Below, piece by piece: positions 51,903 to 60,914 of a stretch of DNA of 64,000 bases. The stretch covers positions 150,895-214,894 of the forward strand of contig JABHSG010000003.1 in NCBI GenBank assembly GCA_018697095.1, read 5' to 3'. Every line of letters starts with the position of its first letter. Within the stretch, counting starts at the first letter, position 1. Position numbers and translations under genes: made by a program. This DNA comes from an archaeon (GTDB lineage Archaea > Nanobdellota > Nanobdellia > Woesearchaeales > GW2011-AR9). Below the pieces are notes generated by a model. It had not been told where the DNA came from. It did no database searches and saw only the letters and a program-made list of their open reading frames with translations.

Positions 51903-52868
51903 ATGCCTAGGAAAAGCTCTAAATCTAGTAAAAAATCAACAAGTTCTTCTAGCAAGCGCTCTAAGACTAAATCCACTTCTAAAAAACGTAAATCTAAATT
52001 ATTCAACAAATCAGATCCACTTCTTCTAAAACTTCTAAAACTTCTCTGGCACTGTTTCAAATGGACCATGGTGAAAATCGGACAACTAGTAGCATGGGTA
52101 ACTAAATCTCTTCACAAAAAAGCAAAACAATCTCATAAAACTCATAAAAAAAACAAACAAATCAAAAAACAAAAAGAGCATCTAAAAGCTATTCAGCCTC
52201 AATCTCCACCACAAAAAATCCCTTTAGAAGAAGTTGAAGTGTTAGAAGGCAATCTTAAAAAATTTGAATCCTGGTTTTACAAAAAAAAATCCACCATTGG
52301 TATCATCCTTGGAGCACGTGGTTCAGGTAAATCAGCTCTTGGTATGTTTCTACTAGAAAACTTCAAAGCTAAAACTAAAAAGCAAACTTATGCTATGGGT
52401 TTCCAAGAAGAATCTCTACCTGAATACATCAAGTCAGTAAGTCATATTGATGAAATAAAAAACGATTCCGTAATTTTAATTGACGAAGGAGGAATTGAAT
52501 TCTCTTCCCGTAACGCAATGACTAATGCCAATAAACTTCTCAGCGAGATTCTTCTAATTGCAAGGCATAAAGATTTGTGTGTTATTTTTATCACGCAAAA
52601 TTCCAGCAATTTAGAAATCAATGCAATCAGGCAAGCAGACTATTTACTTCTCAAACCCAGCTCCTTACTTCAAAAAGACTTCGAACGTAAAAAAATCAAA
52701 GACATCTATGAAGAAGTGCAAGAAGACTATAAAATCCATAAGGATACAACTGGAGTACTATACATTTACGCAGACAAGTTCCGTGGATTCGCAACAAACA
52801 CACTTCCAACCTTTTGGAGCGATAATGTAAGTAAAGGTTACGCGAAGCGAGACTACAGCAAAGAATAA
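51903..52868 (+). CDS. Zot/HerA-like P-loop ATPase with a basic N-terminal tail
   Basis: 321 residues. The first ~40 residues are nearly all Ser, Lys, Arg and Thr. A Leu/Trp-rich hydrophobic or amphipathic segment follows (about 38-65), then another basic stretch. The ATPase domain starts near residue 120 with Walker A GARGSGKSALG, Walker B ILIDEGGIEF near 198, and a sensor-like FITQNSS near 235. This arrangement resembles Zot-type and A32/HerA-type packaging ATPases of viruses and conjugative elements. Possibly a domesticated virus gene; no capsid or integrase genes accompany it. Confidence 0.7.
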   Translation: MPRKSSKSSKKSTSSSSKRSKTKSTSKKRKSKLFNKSDPLLLKLLKLLWHCFKWTMVKIGQLVAWVTKSLHKKAKQSHKTHKKNKQIKKQKEHLKAIQPQSPPQKIPLEEVEVLEGNLKKFESWFYKKKSTIGIILGARGSGKSALGMFLLENFKAKTKKQTYAMGFQEESLPEYIKSVSHIDEIKNDSVILIDEGGIEFSSRNAMTNANKLLSEILLIARHKDLCVIFITQNSSNLEINAIRQADYLLLKPSSLLQKDFERKKIKDIYEEVQEDYKIHKDTTGVLYIYADKFRGFATNTLPTFWSDNVSKGYAKRDYSKE

Positions 52869-52879
52869 CTAAACACAAA

Positions 52880-53491
52880 TTATTCTTGCCTTCTTAAGTA
52901 AACAACATTTCCATATTGCCGTAAACCACTATCTGTAAAACTAGTATTCTCAATCTCCCATTCATGTAAATCAGTTAAGACAACTTGTCGCTCATCAGCC
53001 CTACTATCACCACAATAAATTACTTCTTTTTCCAAATCATAATTCTCCGGCGGCGTGAATCCTTTATGCCTTGCCTCGCGAAGTGCTTCTTGCGCAAGTG
53101 ACATTGCATTGCTCCTCTCCCACCCAGATAACATCCCAATAGAAGTCCCTCTAACTTTTTCCATCACAAGGCTAATGCGATGTCCAAATAATAATCCACC
53201 AAGAGTATTAACTGTTCGTACACGAATACTATAAATCCCTTCGGGTCTAGGAACTGCTAAATTCAAAGAATACATCTGACGCATTACAGCGTACTCATGT
53301 GCAAGTCCATGTTCAGCATCATGCATCCACTCATCATGGTGTTTCCAAGGTGCCACTAACACATGTGGAACTTTTGCAGCCAACCGGTCCCCTAAACTAT
53401 AAACTGTAGCGAACCTTCCAGAACTAATTCGTGGTGTGAAATAAGATTGTCCAAAGAATTCAGGTACGTCCATCAAATAAAAAGAAGTCAA
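52880..53491 (-). CDS. Protein kinase-like fold, probably atypical
   Basis: 203 residues. The N-lobe pattern is recognisable: ISSGRFATVYSLGDRLAAKVPH resembles a Gly-rich loop with the ATP-binding Lys, followed by a Glu-containing helix (HEYAVMRQM) and ISLVMEKVRGT as hinge. The C-lobe is shortened and no HRD-type catalytic loop is evident; VLTDLHEWEIEN may stand for the DFG region. It might be an RIO/ABC1-like small kinase or a pseudokinase. It ends next to the Zot-like gene and follows fen on the same strand. Confidence 0.5.
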   Translation of the reverse strand: MTSFYLMDVPEFFGQSYFTPRISSGRFATVYSLGDRLAAKVPHVLVAPWKHHDEWMHDAEHGLAHEYAVMRQMYSLNLAVPRPEGIYSIRVRTVNTLGGLLFGHRISLVMEKVRGTSIGMLSGWERSNAMSLAQEALREARHKGFTPPENYDLEKEVIYCGDSRADERQVVLTDLHEWEIENTSFTDSGLRQYGNVVYLRRQE

Positions 53492-53510
53492 ACAACTAAC
53501 TTAAACACTC

Positions 53511-54548
53511 CTAAAACCATTCGCCAAGGCCTTTTTGCGCTTTAGCTTTTTTAGCTTCAACCAAACCACCTAACTTTGAGCGAACCCGATCCTCATTAAA
53601 CTCATGCTTCCCAACCAAACAACTAACAAGTCCTTCAAAGTCAACGTCCTTAAACGATGCATCATAGTCATCAGTAACTGGCATATCTTTGATCACTGAA
53701 AACACTTCTTTCCAAGCTAGGTCAGGATACAATTCTGACCAATTAACTGATGAAAACAATGCTTCAAAGTCATGACCAAATTGCTTAACCAATTTCAATC
53801 CTTTTTTCTGACCAATTCCTTTAATCCCGTCTGGATTATAATCAGTTCCAATTAAAACAGCAAGTACAATAAGTTGATCTGAATCAAGTTCCCATAAAGT
53901 TAAATTTTCGTCCAAAATAATCTGTTCAGGCTCAATTTTGTCATGTGCAAATTTTCCTGCACGTTTACGACGTCCAGCAATAGATAAGTTTCTAATTAAC
54001 CTAGGACAACCAAATACAATGTTGTCATAATCCTGACTGACACATCCATAAGCTTTGCCAGTAGCCACCATGTGTGAAGCCTGCGCCTCTCCTTCCGATG
54101 GAGCTTGAACTACAGGAAGCCCAAGCAAGCGAATCACTTCTTTAGAATCTTCAATCATCTCACGAGACAATTTTACCGTACGCCCAGCATACTTTCGCAT
54201 TCCTTCTGAGTCGCCAGCTTCACGAGCTTCTTCAAGTAGCAAACTAGCCTTTTTTTTAGCAGCCTCGCGTTTCTCCCATGTAACTCGTTTCAAATCAGGC
54301 GCTTTTCCATCAAAGACAAATATTAGTTTCAAATCTTGCGCCATTAGTGATGTCACTCGATTAAATAAACCAATCAGATGTGATGTTACAGCCCCACTAT
54401 TGTTAGTAAATGGGTTACCATCAGGCCCACGAATTGTAGTAAGAAATTGATATAGTAAATTCATTGTGTCCACAGCGAGTACTTTCCCACTAAGGTCCGA
54501 AATTTTTATCGGCTGTTTCAAAACAATATCTTTAATTTTTAATCCCAT
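53511..54548 (-). CDS. fen: Flap endonuclease FEN1
   Basis: 345 residues, normal archaeal length. The N nuclease domain has VLAVDTMNLLYQFL and FVFDGKAPDLK; the I domain has APSEGEAQASHM near 155 and VSQDYDNIVFGC near 175; then VLIGTDYNPDGIKGIGQKKG with acidic metal ligands and the helix-hairpin-helix. The C-terminal QKGLGEWF is a PCNA-interaction motif. Known role: removal of 5' flaps in Okazaki fragment maturation and repair. Confidence 0.96.
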   Translation of the reverse strand: MGLKIKDIVLKQPIKISDLSGKVLAVDTMNLLYQFLTTIRGPDGNPFTNNSGAVTSHLIGLFNRVTSLMAQDLKLIFVFDGKAPDLKRVTWEKREAAKKKASLLLEEAREAGDSEGMRKYAGRTVKLSREMIEDSKEVIRLLGLPVVQAPSEGEAQASHMVATGKAYGCVSQDYDNIVFGCPRLIRNLSIAGRRKRAGKFAHDKIEPEQIILDENLTLWELDSDQLIVLAVLIGTDYNPDGIKGIGQKKGLKLVKQFGHDFEALFSSVNWSELYPDLAWKEVFSVIKDMPVTDDYDASFKDVDFEGLVSCLVGKHEFNEDRVRSKLGGLVEAKKAKAQKGLGEWF

Positions 54549-54572
54549 AACACACCTAATAAAATGATCTCA

Positions 54573-55952
54573 TCAATCTAAATCCAATTTAAGTAATATC
54601 AAATTCACAAACTCTCCGCTTTCTAAAAACTCTTCTGCCTTTCGACTTAAGGTTCCAGTATACAAAAATAGTAGTGGCAATTTATCAATTTGCGCTTCCA
54701 TGTAAGCTGCACTAATGTCTTTTTCATCGCAGCGCGACTTATGTTTGGCCTTACAAAATACCATGATATCACCAACTTTGGAAGGCACATAAATTTTCAA
54801 AGTAATTTCAGAATTTTTACGTACAACTTCATGCGAGTCAACGTTCATCCCTTGGCGATCAAAATATGCAAGTACTTCAGGTAAAAAATCGCCAATCTTT
54901 TTGCGGCTTCCACCCATTAGTTTTTCTTTAATCTTTTGAACTAAACTTTTCGGAGCCTCTTTAACTTCAACTTCCTTCTTTTGAGGCACTTCTTTAACTT
55001 CGGTTTCCTTAACTTCAGCTTCTTTTTGTTTCTTAGAATTTAATGTCTCTTGTTTAGGACTTACCTTTTTTGTTTCTTTTTCTTGAGGAGCTTCTTCAAC
55101 TACAACTTCAGGCTCAATTGCAACTTTTGTGGTAATTTGCTCTTTGACATCTTCCAAAACTTCTTCTTTAACTATTTCAGTCTCAACACTTACTTCTTCG
55201 ACTACTTCTTCTTTTTTATCAGTTACAACTGCCTGCACAACATCGTTTGCCAAAGAATCTCCACGTGGCACATTTGCAGTATTTGGTGGATAAGAATATG
55301 TTCTAACTTCCTCTTCACGTTTAGTAGTTACTGGTGGATATGATGATTCATTAACTTCTGCTGTCGGAAAACTTTTTTGGTCAAAACCACTTTGTTCTTG
55401 AGGAACTTCCTCAACCCTAGGTACTTCAGGCGCCACAGTTTCTCTTGGAACTTCTTCTTGCACAACAGGAGCAACATCACTAACTTGCTCAGGGGCACTA
55501 ACTACAACTCCATAAAGTAATTCGCGGATTTTACTATTCACTTCTTGCGAACTAGACAAATACCATCTCCAAAATATCTCTGGCCCTTGTCCAACATCAA
55601 CTTGCATCGGTTTGGTAAAATCAGGCATTTTGCGAAGCGCGACCTTATACAAAAGATCTAAGTCTCTTTCACGTAAAACTTTCTCAGTAGATATTCTCTC
55701 AAATACTTGGTAGTCTCTGCCACTAAACACTTTTCCAGCGAATTTAACTAATTGGTTTTCTTGTCCAGCTAAGTAATAAAGTGGGGAACTCCCAATTTTC
55801 ATTTTACTAATTTCAATTTTCCCAGCACTTCGAAGTTCACCTAGGTATGCTGAAGCAATTAGGGTATTCTCTTTGATATTTTTAGAAACAGCAGTTGGCA
55901 AACTAGGGCCATTATACTTCAAAAAATTCAGAATCATATCAGTTGTCAACAT
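54573..55952 (-). CDS. Winged-helix protein with a low-complexity middle and nuclease-like C-terminus
   Basis: 459 residues. The N-terminal ~75 residues resemble a winged helix (NFLKYNGPSLPTAVSKNIKEN). Residues about 175-345 are Glu/Val/Pro-rich low complexity. The C-terminal ~110 residues look like a restriction-endonuclease-like fold of the Mrr type: DIMVFCKAKHKSRCDEKDISAAYMEA then LPLLFLYTG-LSRKAEEFLE. The DxxxxCKA motif could correspond to a weakened D-(E/Q)xK, with Cys at the usual acidic position. It lies directly upstream of fen, so a DNA-related role is plausible. Confidence 0.6.
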   Translation of the reverse strand: MLTTDMILNFLKYNGPSLPTAVSKNIKENTLIASAYLGELRSAGKIEISKMKIGSSPLYYLAGQENQLVKFAGKVFSGRDYQVFERISTEKVLRERDLDLLYKVALRKMPDFTKPMQVDVGQGPEIFWRWYLSSSQEVNSKIRELLYGVVVSAPEQVSDVAPVVQEEVPRETVAPEVPRVEEVPQEQSGFDQKSFPTAEVNESSYPPVTTKREEEVRTYSYPPNTANVPRGDSLANDVVQAVVTDKKEEVVEEVSVETEIVKEEVLEDVKEQITTKVAIEPEVVVEEAPQEKETKKVSPKQETLNSKKQKEAEVKETEVKEVPQKKEVEVKEAPKSLVQKIKEKLMGGSRKKIGDFLPEVLAYFDRQGMNVDSHEVVRKNSEITLKIYVPSKVGDIMVFCKAKHKSRCDEKDISAAYMEAQIDKLPLLFLYTGTLSRKAEEFLESGEFVNLILLKLDLD

Positions 55953-56081
55953 AACTAAAAAAACACTAATCTAGCTTTATTAACTTTTTGAGCCCACAGA
56001 CCCAAGAAAAGACATGATAAAAAAAATTAAGAAGAAATCATAAATGAAAATAAGATAATAAATTAAAAATAATAAGTAATT

Positions 56082-56846
56082 TCAGGGTTTCATCCATCTT
56101 ACTTCGTAGTACGTAACATCTCCTTCGTCATCAACTACTCCAATCAAAAGACGTTTCTTAGTTGAATGTGCAACTCGGTTTTTAGCAGAAAATTCGTGCC
56201 AAGTTAATGTCTCTCCTTCATGAACTGCGTAAACTACCCATCTTGCGTGGTCTTCTCCAGGTTTAATCCCTCTGTCGTATACTCTAAAGTCAGCACCGAA
56301 TTTAAGTGCAGTTTTGATAATATAACCACGGCTACGAATATCTTTGAAAACTAAGTAGCGAATCCAAAAGTTAGGTTCAACTTTACGTGCCTTTCGTAGA
56401 TAAGATTCAAACGTAACTTTACGTCCAGCTTCACTACGCAAATCAAGTCTATTTCTCTCAAATAAATAAAGTCCTTCAAGTAAACTAAGCTCAACTTTCC
56501 CTCCTTCAATGATATTTCCAAATCTGGATTGGTTATAGAATTCGCGTGCAGCCTCGCTAGATTCAGTAATTACTCGTTCTCGAGCAACCATCGCTTTAAC
56601 AATTTGTTTTTTGCAAACTTCTTTTTCGACTTTACGTTTTGTAGATTCATCAATTGGGTCAAGTTCATGTTGTACTACTGCACTTTTGAGTTTTCCATTT
56701 ATCAGATCATTTTCAACTACAATCGATTTAGCAACTTCATCTAGTGATAATAAAGCCTTTTTTTCTTCCATTTCTATAGCAGTAATCTCTGCATTTTCTT
56801 GATCAGTACCATCAGTAGCACCTTCAACTAGTGTTTGTTGGGTCAT
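56082..56846 (-). CDS. endA: tRNA-splicing endonuclease EndA
   Basis: 254 residues from the ATG at 56846, which has GGAGAA upstream; an earlier start at 56909 adds a hydrophobic stretch unlike the family. The catalytic domain shows FRVYDRG (Tyr), EDHARWVV (His) and AHSTKKR (Lys), the EndA triad, preceded by GGKVELSLLEGLYLFE. Canonical single-domain EndA is about 180 residues; this one has an extra ~70, including a charged insert between the first strand and FYNQSRFG. It cleaves bulge-helix-bulge introns such as the one in the tRNA-Thr at 4619. Confidence 0.92.
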   Translation of the reverse strand: MTQQTLVEGATDGTDQENAEITAIEMEEKKALLSLDEVAKSIVVENDLINGKLKSAVVQHELDPIDESTKRKVEKEVCKKQIVKAMVARERVITESSEAAREFYNQSRFGNIIEGGKVELSLLEGLYLFERNRLDLRSEAGRKVTFESYLRKARKVEPNFWIRYLVFKDIRSRGYIIKTALKFGADFRVYDRGIKPGEDHARWVVYAVHEGETLTWHEFSAKNRVAHSTKKRLLIGVVDDEGDVTYYEVRWMKP

Positions 56847-56946
56847 TGTGTATTCTCCACACGTGCCAGAAATAACAAAGACAACTAAAATAGCGCCTTC
56901 GTACGTCACTTAAGACATATCGTGTAACTAGCTCAGAACAATGCAG

Positions 56947-56956
56947 CTTTAAAAAG
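56947..56956 (+). promoter_or_regulatory. TATA-like box of the ArsC/Spx-like gene
   Basis: CTTTAAAAAG centred about 26 bases before the ATG at 56977, suggesting a leaderless transcript. Confidence 0.45.
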
Positions 56957-56976
56957 ATTACTCACTTTCTAAACAT

Positions 56977-57339
56977 ATGACCTTGAAACTATATTCCTAC
57001 AATCTTTGTGGTTCTTGCCGTAAAGCCAAAAAGTTCCTTGACTCTCGAGGGATCAAATATCAAGAAATCCCAATTAGGATCCAGCCACCAACTAAAGGAG
57101 AATTAAAACAAATGGCTGCAAAACTGCACCTCAAAAGATTATTCAACACTTCAGGTCAAGACTATAGATTACTAAACATAAAAGAGAAACGTGAAACCCT
57201 CACAATCAAAGAGCAAATCGAACTCCTACATAGCAATGGCAACCTCATAAAACGACCTTTTGCAATTGGAACAGCTCATGGAAAAACTATCCACATAACA
57301 GGTTTCAAAGAAGAAGAATGGAAACAATTATTCCCTTAA
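56977..57339 (+). CDS. ArsC/Spx-family thioredoxin-fold protein
   Basis: 120 residues, the usual family length. The N-terminal LYSYNLCGSCRKAKKFLDSRGI has the CxxC (or CxxS-equivalent) redox site, and LKRLFNTSGQDYR plus RPFAIG match ArsC/Spx-type conserved blocks. Members are arsenate reductases or redox regulators; both cysteines here favour a redox or Spx-like role, but that cannot be decided. It is convergent with the gene at 57328, overlapping by 12 bases. Confidence 0.85.
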   Translation: MTLKLYSYNLCGSCRKAKKFLDSRGIKYQEIPIRIQPPTKGELKQMAAKLHLKRLFNTSGQDYRLLNIKEKRETLTIKEQIELLHSNGNLIKRPFAIGTAHGKTIHITGFKEEEWKQLFP

Positions 57340-57696
57340 GCGTGTTTTATGTGCTTTTATGATTCCAGGGTAATCTTGACCAGCTTCAACTTTTAAAAGA
57401 TCAACAACTCCTTCAATTTTGGGTGTAATTCGATGTATCTCTTCAAAATCATAATGAATAATAGTCGGATCACCAAATTTGTCTTTTACTCTTCTTACAT
57501 GGTCTTCTAGATCAATATGTAAATATCTTGTATCATTTGTTCCAGTTGTGAACACAACAATGTCTAGATTATCATCTCGTTGTAGCAATTGGTCCACAGT
57601 ACCATATAAAGTGAATCGTTCTGCACCATGAAGAAATTCAAAATAAGAATTCATCAGAGAATCAGTGCAAACCATTGCTAAATCGTATTCTACCAT
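57328..57696 (-). CDS. Small alpha/beta protein, possibly pseudo-receiver
   Basis: 122 residues. Starts with a strand (YDLAMVCTDSL) and has LDIVVFTTGTND, resembling the alternating strand-helix layout of response-regulator receiver domains, but the usual phospho-accepting Asp and Lys pattern is not clear. No family recognised with confidence. Same direction as the gene upstream (57764-58267), which has a similar central strand (PELVVFDLCG). It overlaps the end of the ArsC-like gene tail to tail. Confidence 0.5.
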   Translation of the reverse strand: MVEYDLAMVCTDSLMNSYFEFLHGAERFTLYGTVDQLLQRDDNLDIVVFTTGTNDTRYLHIDLEDHVRRVKDKFGDPTIIHYDFEEIHRITPKIEGVVDLLKVEAGQDYPGIIKAHKTRLRE

Positions 57697-57763
57697 AACT
57701 TCCTAAATTCATCTGTCTTTTAAAAAAGCTAACATCAAAAATCAACCAAAAATCCATAATCAC

Positions 57764-58267
57764 TCATCTGCTTGCTTTCTGTTCCTGTAAAACTTTATAC
57801 AATCCAAGTGCTTCTGTTTTTAACATTTCAAGAAGATTCACTTCCCTATCTTTAGTTATATTCTGATTCCAAAGACCTTCATCAAATTTGCTAGAATCAA
57901 TTCTTTTACTCCTAGGATGACTCAAATACCCAATACTTACTCCGGGAACTTTTTCTCGTAAACGACCCATCTCTGTATAAAGGTCAAGTGTTTCATGGCC
58001 ACCACCTCTTCTTGCAACTTGAAATCTTGGCAAATCTTCGGCAGCTAAACCACATAAATCAAATACTACTAATTCTGGGCTTAAAAATGAGAGATCTCCT
58101 CTAGTAGTAACCATTATTTGTGTGTTATTAAAAATTCGAACTTCTTCTCTTGCCCCTCCTTGAGTTCCAAGGCACACTCCTTCTGAAAAATATCTTCCAA
58201 AAAGGGCAACATTATAACTAAATCCCATAGTTTTATTTTCAAATTGTCTCTTTAAAAACTTAATCAC
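57764..58267 (-). CDS. Small alpha/beta protein downstream of guaB
   Basis: 167 residues, or 154 if the ATG at 58228 is used; the longer start overlaps guaB by 8 bases. A central FLSPELVVFDLCGLAAEDLP suggests a Rossmann-like or receiver-like core. The rest is helical with a basic end. No family recognised. The overlap with guaB points to co-transcription with it. Confidence 0.5.
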   Translation of the reverse strand: MIKFLKRQFENKTMGFSYNVALFGRYFSEGVCLGTQGGAREEVRIFNNTQIMVTTRGDLSFLSPELVVFDLCGLAAEDLPRFQVARRGGGHETLDLYTEMGRLREKVPGVSIGYLSHPRSKRIDSSKFDEGLWNQNITKDREVNLLEMLKTEALGLYKVLQEQKASR

Positions 58268-59705
58268 TCATTTTATCGCCGCGACTTCCACTCTCATGAA
58301 ACCCAGCAGCAGTGATTCGAATAAATTCAGCGTTCTCTTGCATGCCTTTAATATCGCGTGCACCACAATAACTAATCCCTGAACGCAGTCCTTTTACTAG
58401 TCCTTCAACAACGCCTTCAGCTGACCCACGATAATCTTTGAGTATTGGAACTCCTTCAACATGCACATTGAATTGTTTACGAATACGTTTGCCAGCAACT
58501 TTTTCTTTAGTCTCATGATTGTTCGCATAAGAAGCAGAGCCCATGTATCGTTTATACCTACGGCCATTTTTACTAATAATTGGTCCAGGTGATTCATCGC
58601 ACGGTGCAAAATGTGATCCTGTCATAATGTTAGATGCACCTGCAGCAAGTGCCTTAGACACATCGCCTGGATAAGTTATTCCCCCGTCAGCACAAACTGG
58701 AATCCCATGTATACGAGCAACTCTACATACATCCCAAACTGCAGTAAGTTGTGGGACGCCAGCTCCTGCCATGATTCGAGTAGTACATACTGGTGAAGGT
58801 CCAACTCCAACTTTGATTCCATCAACTCCTGCCTCAATAAGCGCAGTAGCTGCTTCTCCAGTTGCTACATTCCCTGCAATTAAATCAACATCAGGCCACT
58901 TTGCTTTCAATTCAGAAATACGTGAAATTGCATAATCAGAATGGCAGTGCGCAATATCTAAACAAAGTACATCAACTCCAGCGTCAATTAGTAGTTCTGC
59001 TCTTTTCATTGCATCTTTAACGCCAACAGCTGCGCAAACAACAAGGCGTCCTTTAGAATCACGATTCGCGTTTGGATAACGCTCTAGTTTCACAATATCT
59101 TTACTTGTAATAAGTCCAGCAAGTCGACCAGAAGGATCTAGCAAAGGCAATTTTTCAATTCTATGGATATGTAAAAGTTCTTTAGCTTCAAGTAAACTAA
59201 TTCCTGGTTCACCAACAACTAATTTGTCTCGTGGTGTCATAACTGATAAGACTAATTTGGAATGATCTTCTTCAAATTGATAATCCTTGTGTGTGAAAAT
59301 CCCAACAACTTCTCCAGTCATGAATCCATCATTTGTTACAACTAAACTAGTGATTCCTTTATCTTCAAGTAGTTCAACTGCGCCAGCAACAGTTGCGTTA
59401 GGTGCAACGCAAATTGGTTTTTCAATCACAAAAGAAGTTGAACGTTTAACTCGCCTAACTTCAGCTGCCTGAAATTGCGCAGTACAAAACTGGTGGATAA
59501 TTCCAATTGCCCCTAATCTAGCAAGTGCAATAGACATTTTAGATTCACATACAGTTGCCATGTTGGCCGCAACTATTGGCAAATTTAATTTAACATTTCG
59601 AGTGAAATGTGTTCGCACATCAGCTTCTGAGCGAGACTTTAGATATGTTTTTTTCGGCACCAGCAAAACATCAGAATATGTCAGTCCTAAACGTAAGTTA
59701 TCCAT
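58260..59705 (-). CDS. guaB: IMP dehydrogenase
   Basis: 481 residues, full length. Two CBS domains (about residues 90-210) are inserted in the TIM barrel. The catalytic loop reads GVGPSPVCTTRIMAGAGVPQ with the active Cys; the flap region has KRYMGSASYANN, and IPVCADGGITYPGD and AAGASNIMTGS are also conserved. Reaction: NAD-dependent oxidation of IMP to XMP, first step to GMP. The Gly-Ser usually before the Cys is Ser-Pro-Val here, a small variation. With PurB-PurA at 34-37 kb it covers both branches from IMP. Confidence 0.94.
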   Translation of the reverse strand: MDNLRLGLTYSDVLLVPKKTYLKSRSEADVRTHFTRNVKLNLPIVAANMATVCESKMSIALARLGAIGIIHQFCTAQFQAAEVRRVKRSTSFVIEKPICVAPNATVAGAVELLEDKGITSLVVTNDGFMTGEVVGIFTHKDYQFEEDHSKLVLSVMTPRDKLVVGEPGISLLEAKELLHIHRIEKLPLLDPSGRLAGLITSKDIVKLERYPNANRDSKGRLVVCAAVGVKDAMKRAELLIDAGVDVLCLDIAHCHSDYAISRISELKAKWPDVDLIAGNVATGEAATALIEAGVDGIKVGVGPSPVCTTRIMAGAGVPQLTAVWDVCRVARIHGIPVCADGGITYPGDVSKALAAGASNIMTGSHFAPCDESPGPIISKNGRRYKRYMGSASYANNHETKEKVAGKRIRKQFNVHVEGVPILKDYRGSAEGVVEGLVKGLRSGISYCGARDIKGMQENAEFIRITAAGFHESGSRGDKMSD

Positions 59706-59847
59706 TGCGTTATTTACTGCTCCAAAAGAAACTATAAATATCTACTGTTACCCCTACTTCTAAACAACCAAATCAACTTTGCCTTTACACAAAATATAAA
59801 AATACTAAAAATAATAACTATTCATAATATACTGGAAATGATGCTTA

Positions 59848-60837
59848 ATGTGGATAAACTACCTTATTGTTCTATTACTTTTAATTCTTTCAGCTCTTTT
59901 CTCAGGCTTAACTCTAGGCTTGATGGGTCTTGATGCTTCTGAAGTAAAACGTAAAGCTAAATTAAAAGACAAAAATGCAATTAGGATATATCCTTTAAGA
60001 AAAAAAGGTAACCAACTTTTATGTACACTTTTAATTGGAAACGTTGCAGTAAATTCTGCCTTAGCAGTATTTCTTGGATCCATTGCAACTGGACTTATCG
60101 CTGGACTTACGGCAACTGCGCTAATTGTGATTTTTGGGGAGATTATTCCTCAATCAGTATTTTCAAGACATGCTCTAAAGTATGGCGCAAAAGCAATCCC
60201 AATTGTTTATCTATTTCACATCATTCTTTTTCCACTAACTTGGCCACTTGCTAAAATACTTGATAGGGCTTTAGGTAGGGAACTTCCAACTGTTTATTCA
60301 AAACGCGAATTAAAACTGCTTTTAGAAGATCATAAAAAAAGTAAACGCTCTAAGTTAGATCACGATGAACTATCAATTTTACACGGTGGCCTTTCATATT
60401 CAGATAAATTAGTAAAAGATGTTATGACTCCACGAGTTAATATATTTTTTGTAAACAAATCTCAAATTTTAACCAAAACTATTCTAAAAAAAATAACTAA
60501 AAAAGGACATTCTAGAATTCCAGTTTTTGACAAAACTGTTGACGACGTTGTTGGAATTTTGTATGCTAAGGACCTTATTCCGATAGATCCGCGTGATAAA
60601 GTGAAAATAGAATCAGTTATGCGAAAATCAGTACAATCCATCACAAAGAAAAAACCTCTTGATAATGTTTTAAATCGCTTCAAAAAACAGCGCGTTCATA
60701 TCTTAATTGTTAAGGATCAATTTGATGGGGTTGCTGGAATTATTACACTTGAAGATGTTCTTGAAGAAATAGTTGGAGAAATTGTAGATGAATTTGATAA
60801 AGTGGTTGATATGCGAAAGCTAGAAGCCAAAAGTTAG
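59848..60837 (+). CDS. CNNM/DUF21-CBS membrane protein
   Basis: 329 residues. The DUF21 domain has three to four helices with FSGLTLGLMGLD at the first and FGEIIPQSVFSRHALKYG later. A pair of CBS domains follows (MTPRVNIFFV..., then MRKSVQSI...), ending near LEDVLEEIVGEIVDE. The CorC_HlyC C-terminal domain of many bacterial relatives is absent. Members are linked to magnesium or other cation transport. ATG at 59848; ends with TAG. Confidence 0.88.
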   Translation: MWINYLIVLLLLILSALFSGLTLGLMGLDASEVKRKAKLKDKNAIRIYPLRKKGNQLLCTLLIGNVAVNSALAVFLGSIATGLIAGLTATALIVIFGEIIPQSVFSRHALKYGAKAIPIVYLFHIILFPLTWPLAKILDRALGRELPTVYSKRELKLLLEDHKKSKRSKLDHDELSILHGGLSYSDKLVKDVMTPRVNIFFVNKSQILTKTILKKITKKGHSRIPVFDKTVDDVVGILYAKDLIPIDPRDKVKIESVMRKSVQSITKKKPLDNVLNRFKKQRVHILIVKDQFDGVAGIITLEDVLEEIVGEIVDEFDKVVDMRKLEAKS

Positions 60838-60878
60838 AGCTAAAAGTTAGAAGTCAAGAGTTAGTCAAGCACCAAAAC

Positions 60879-60888
60879 CCTTAAATCA
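60879..60888 (+). promoter_or_regulatory. TATA-like box of rfcL
   Basis: CCTTAAATCA centred about 31 bases before the ATG at 60915; a short or absent leader is predicted. Confidence 0.35.
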
Positions 60889-60914
60889 TCTCAAAAGCCA
60901 AACTTCTCTATAAC

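Noticed and set aside
57764-58267. Response regulator
   Set aside because: No convincing phospho-acceptor Asp with the downstream Thr/Lys pattern, and no histidine kinase gene in the window.
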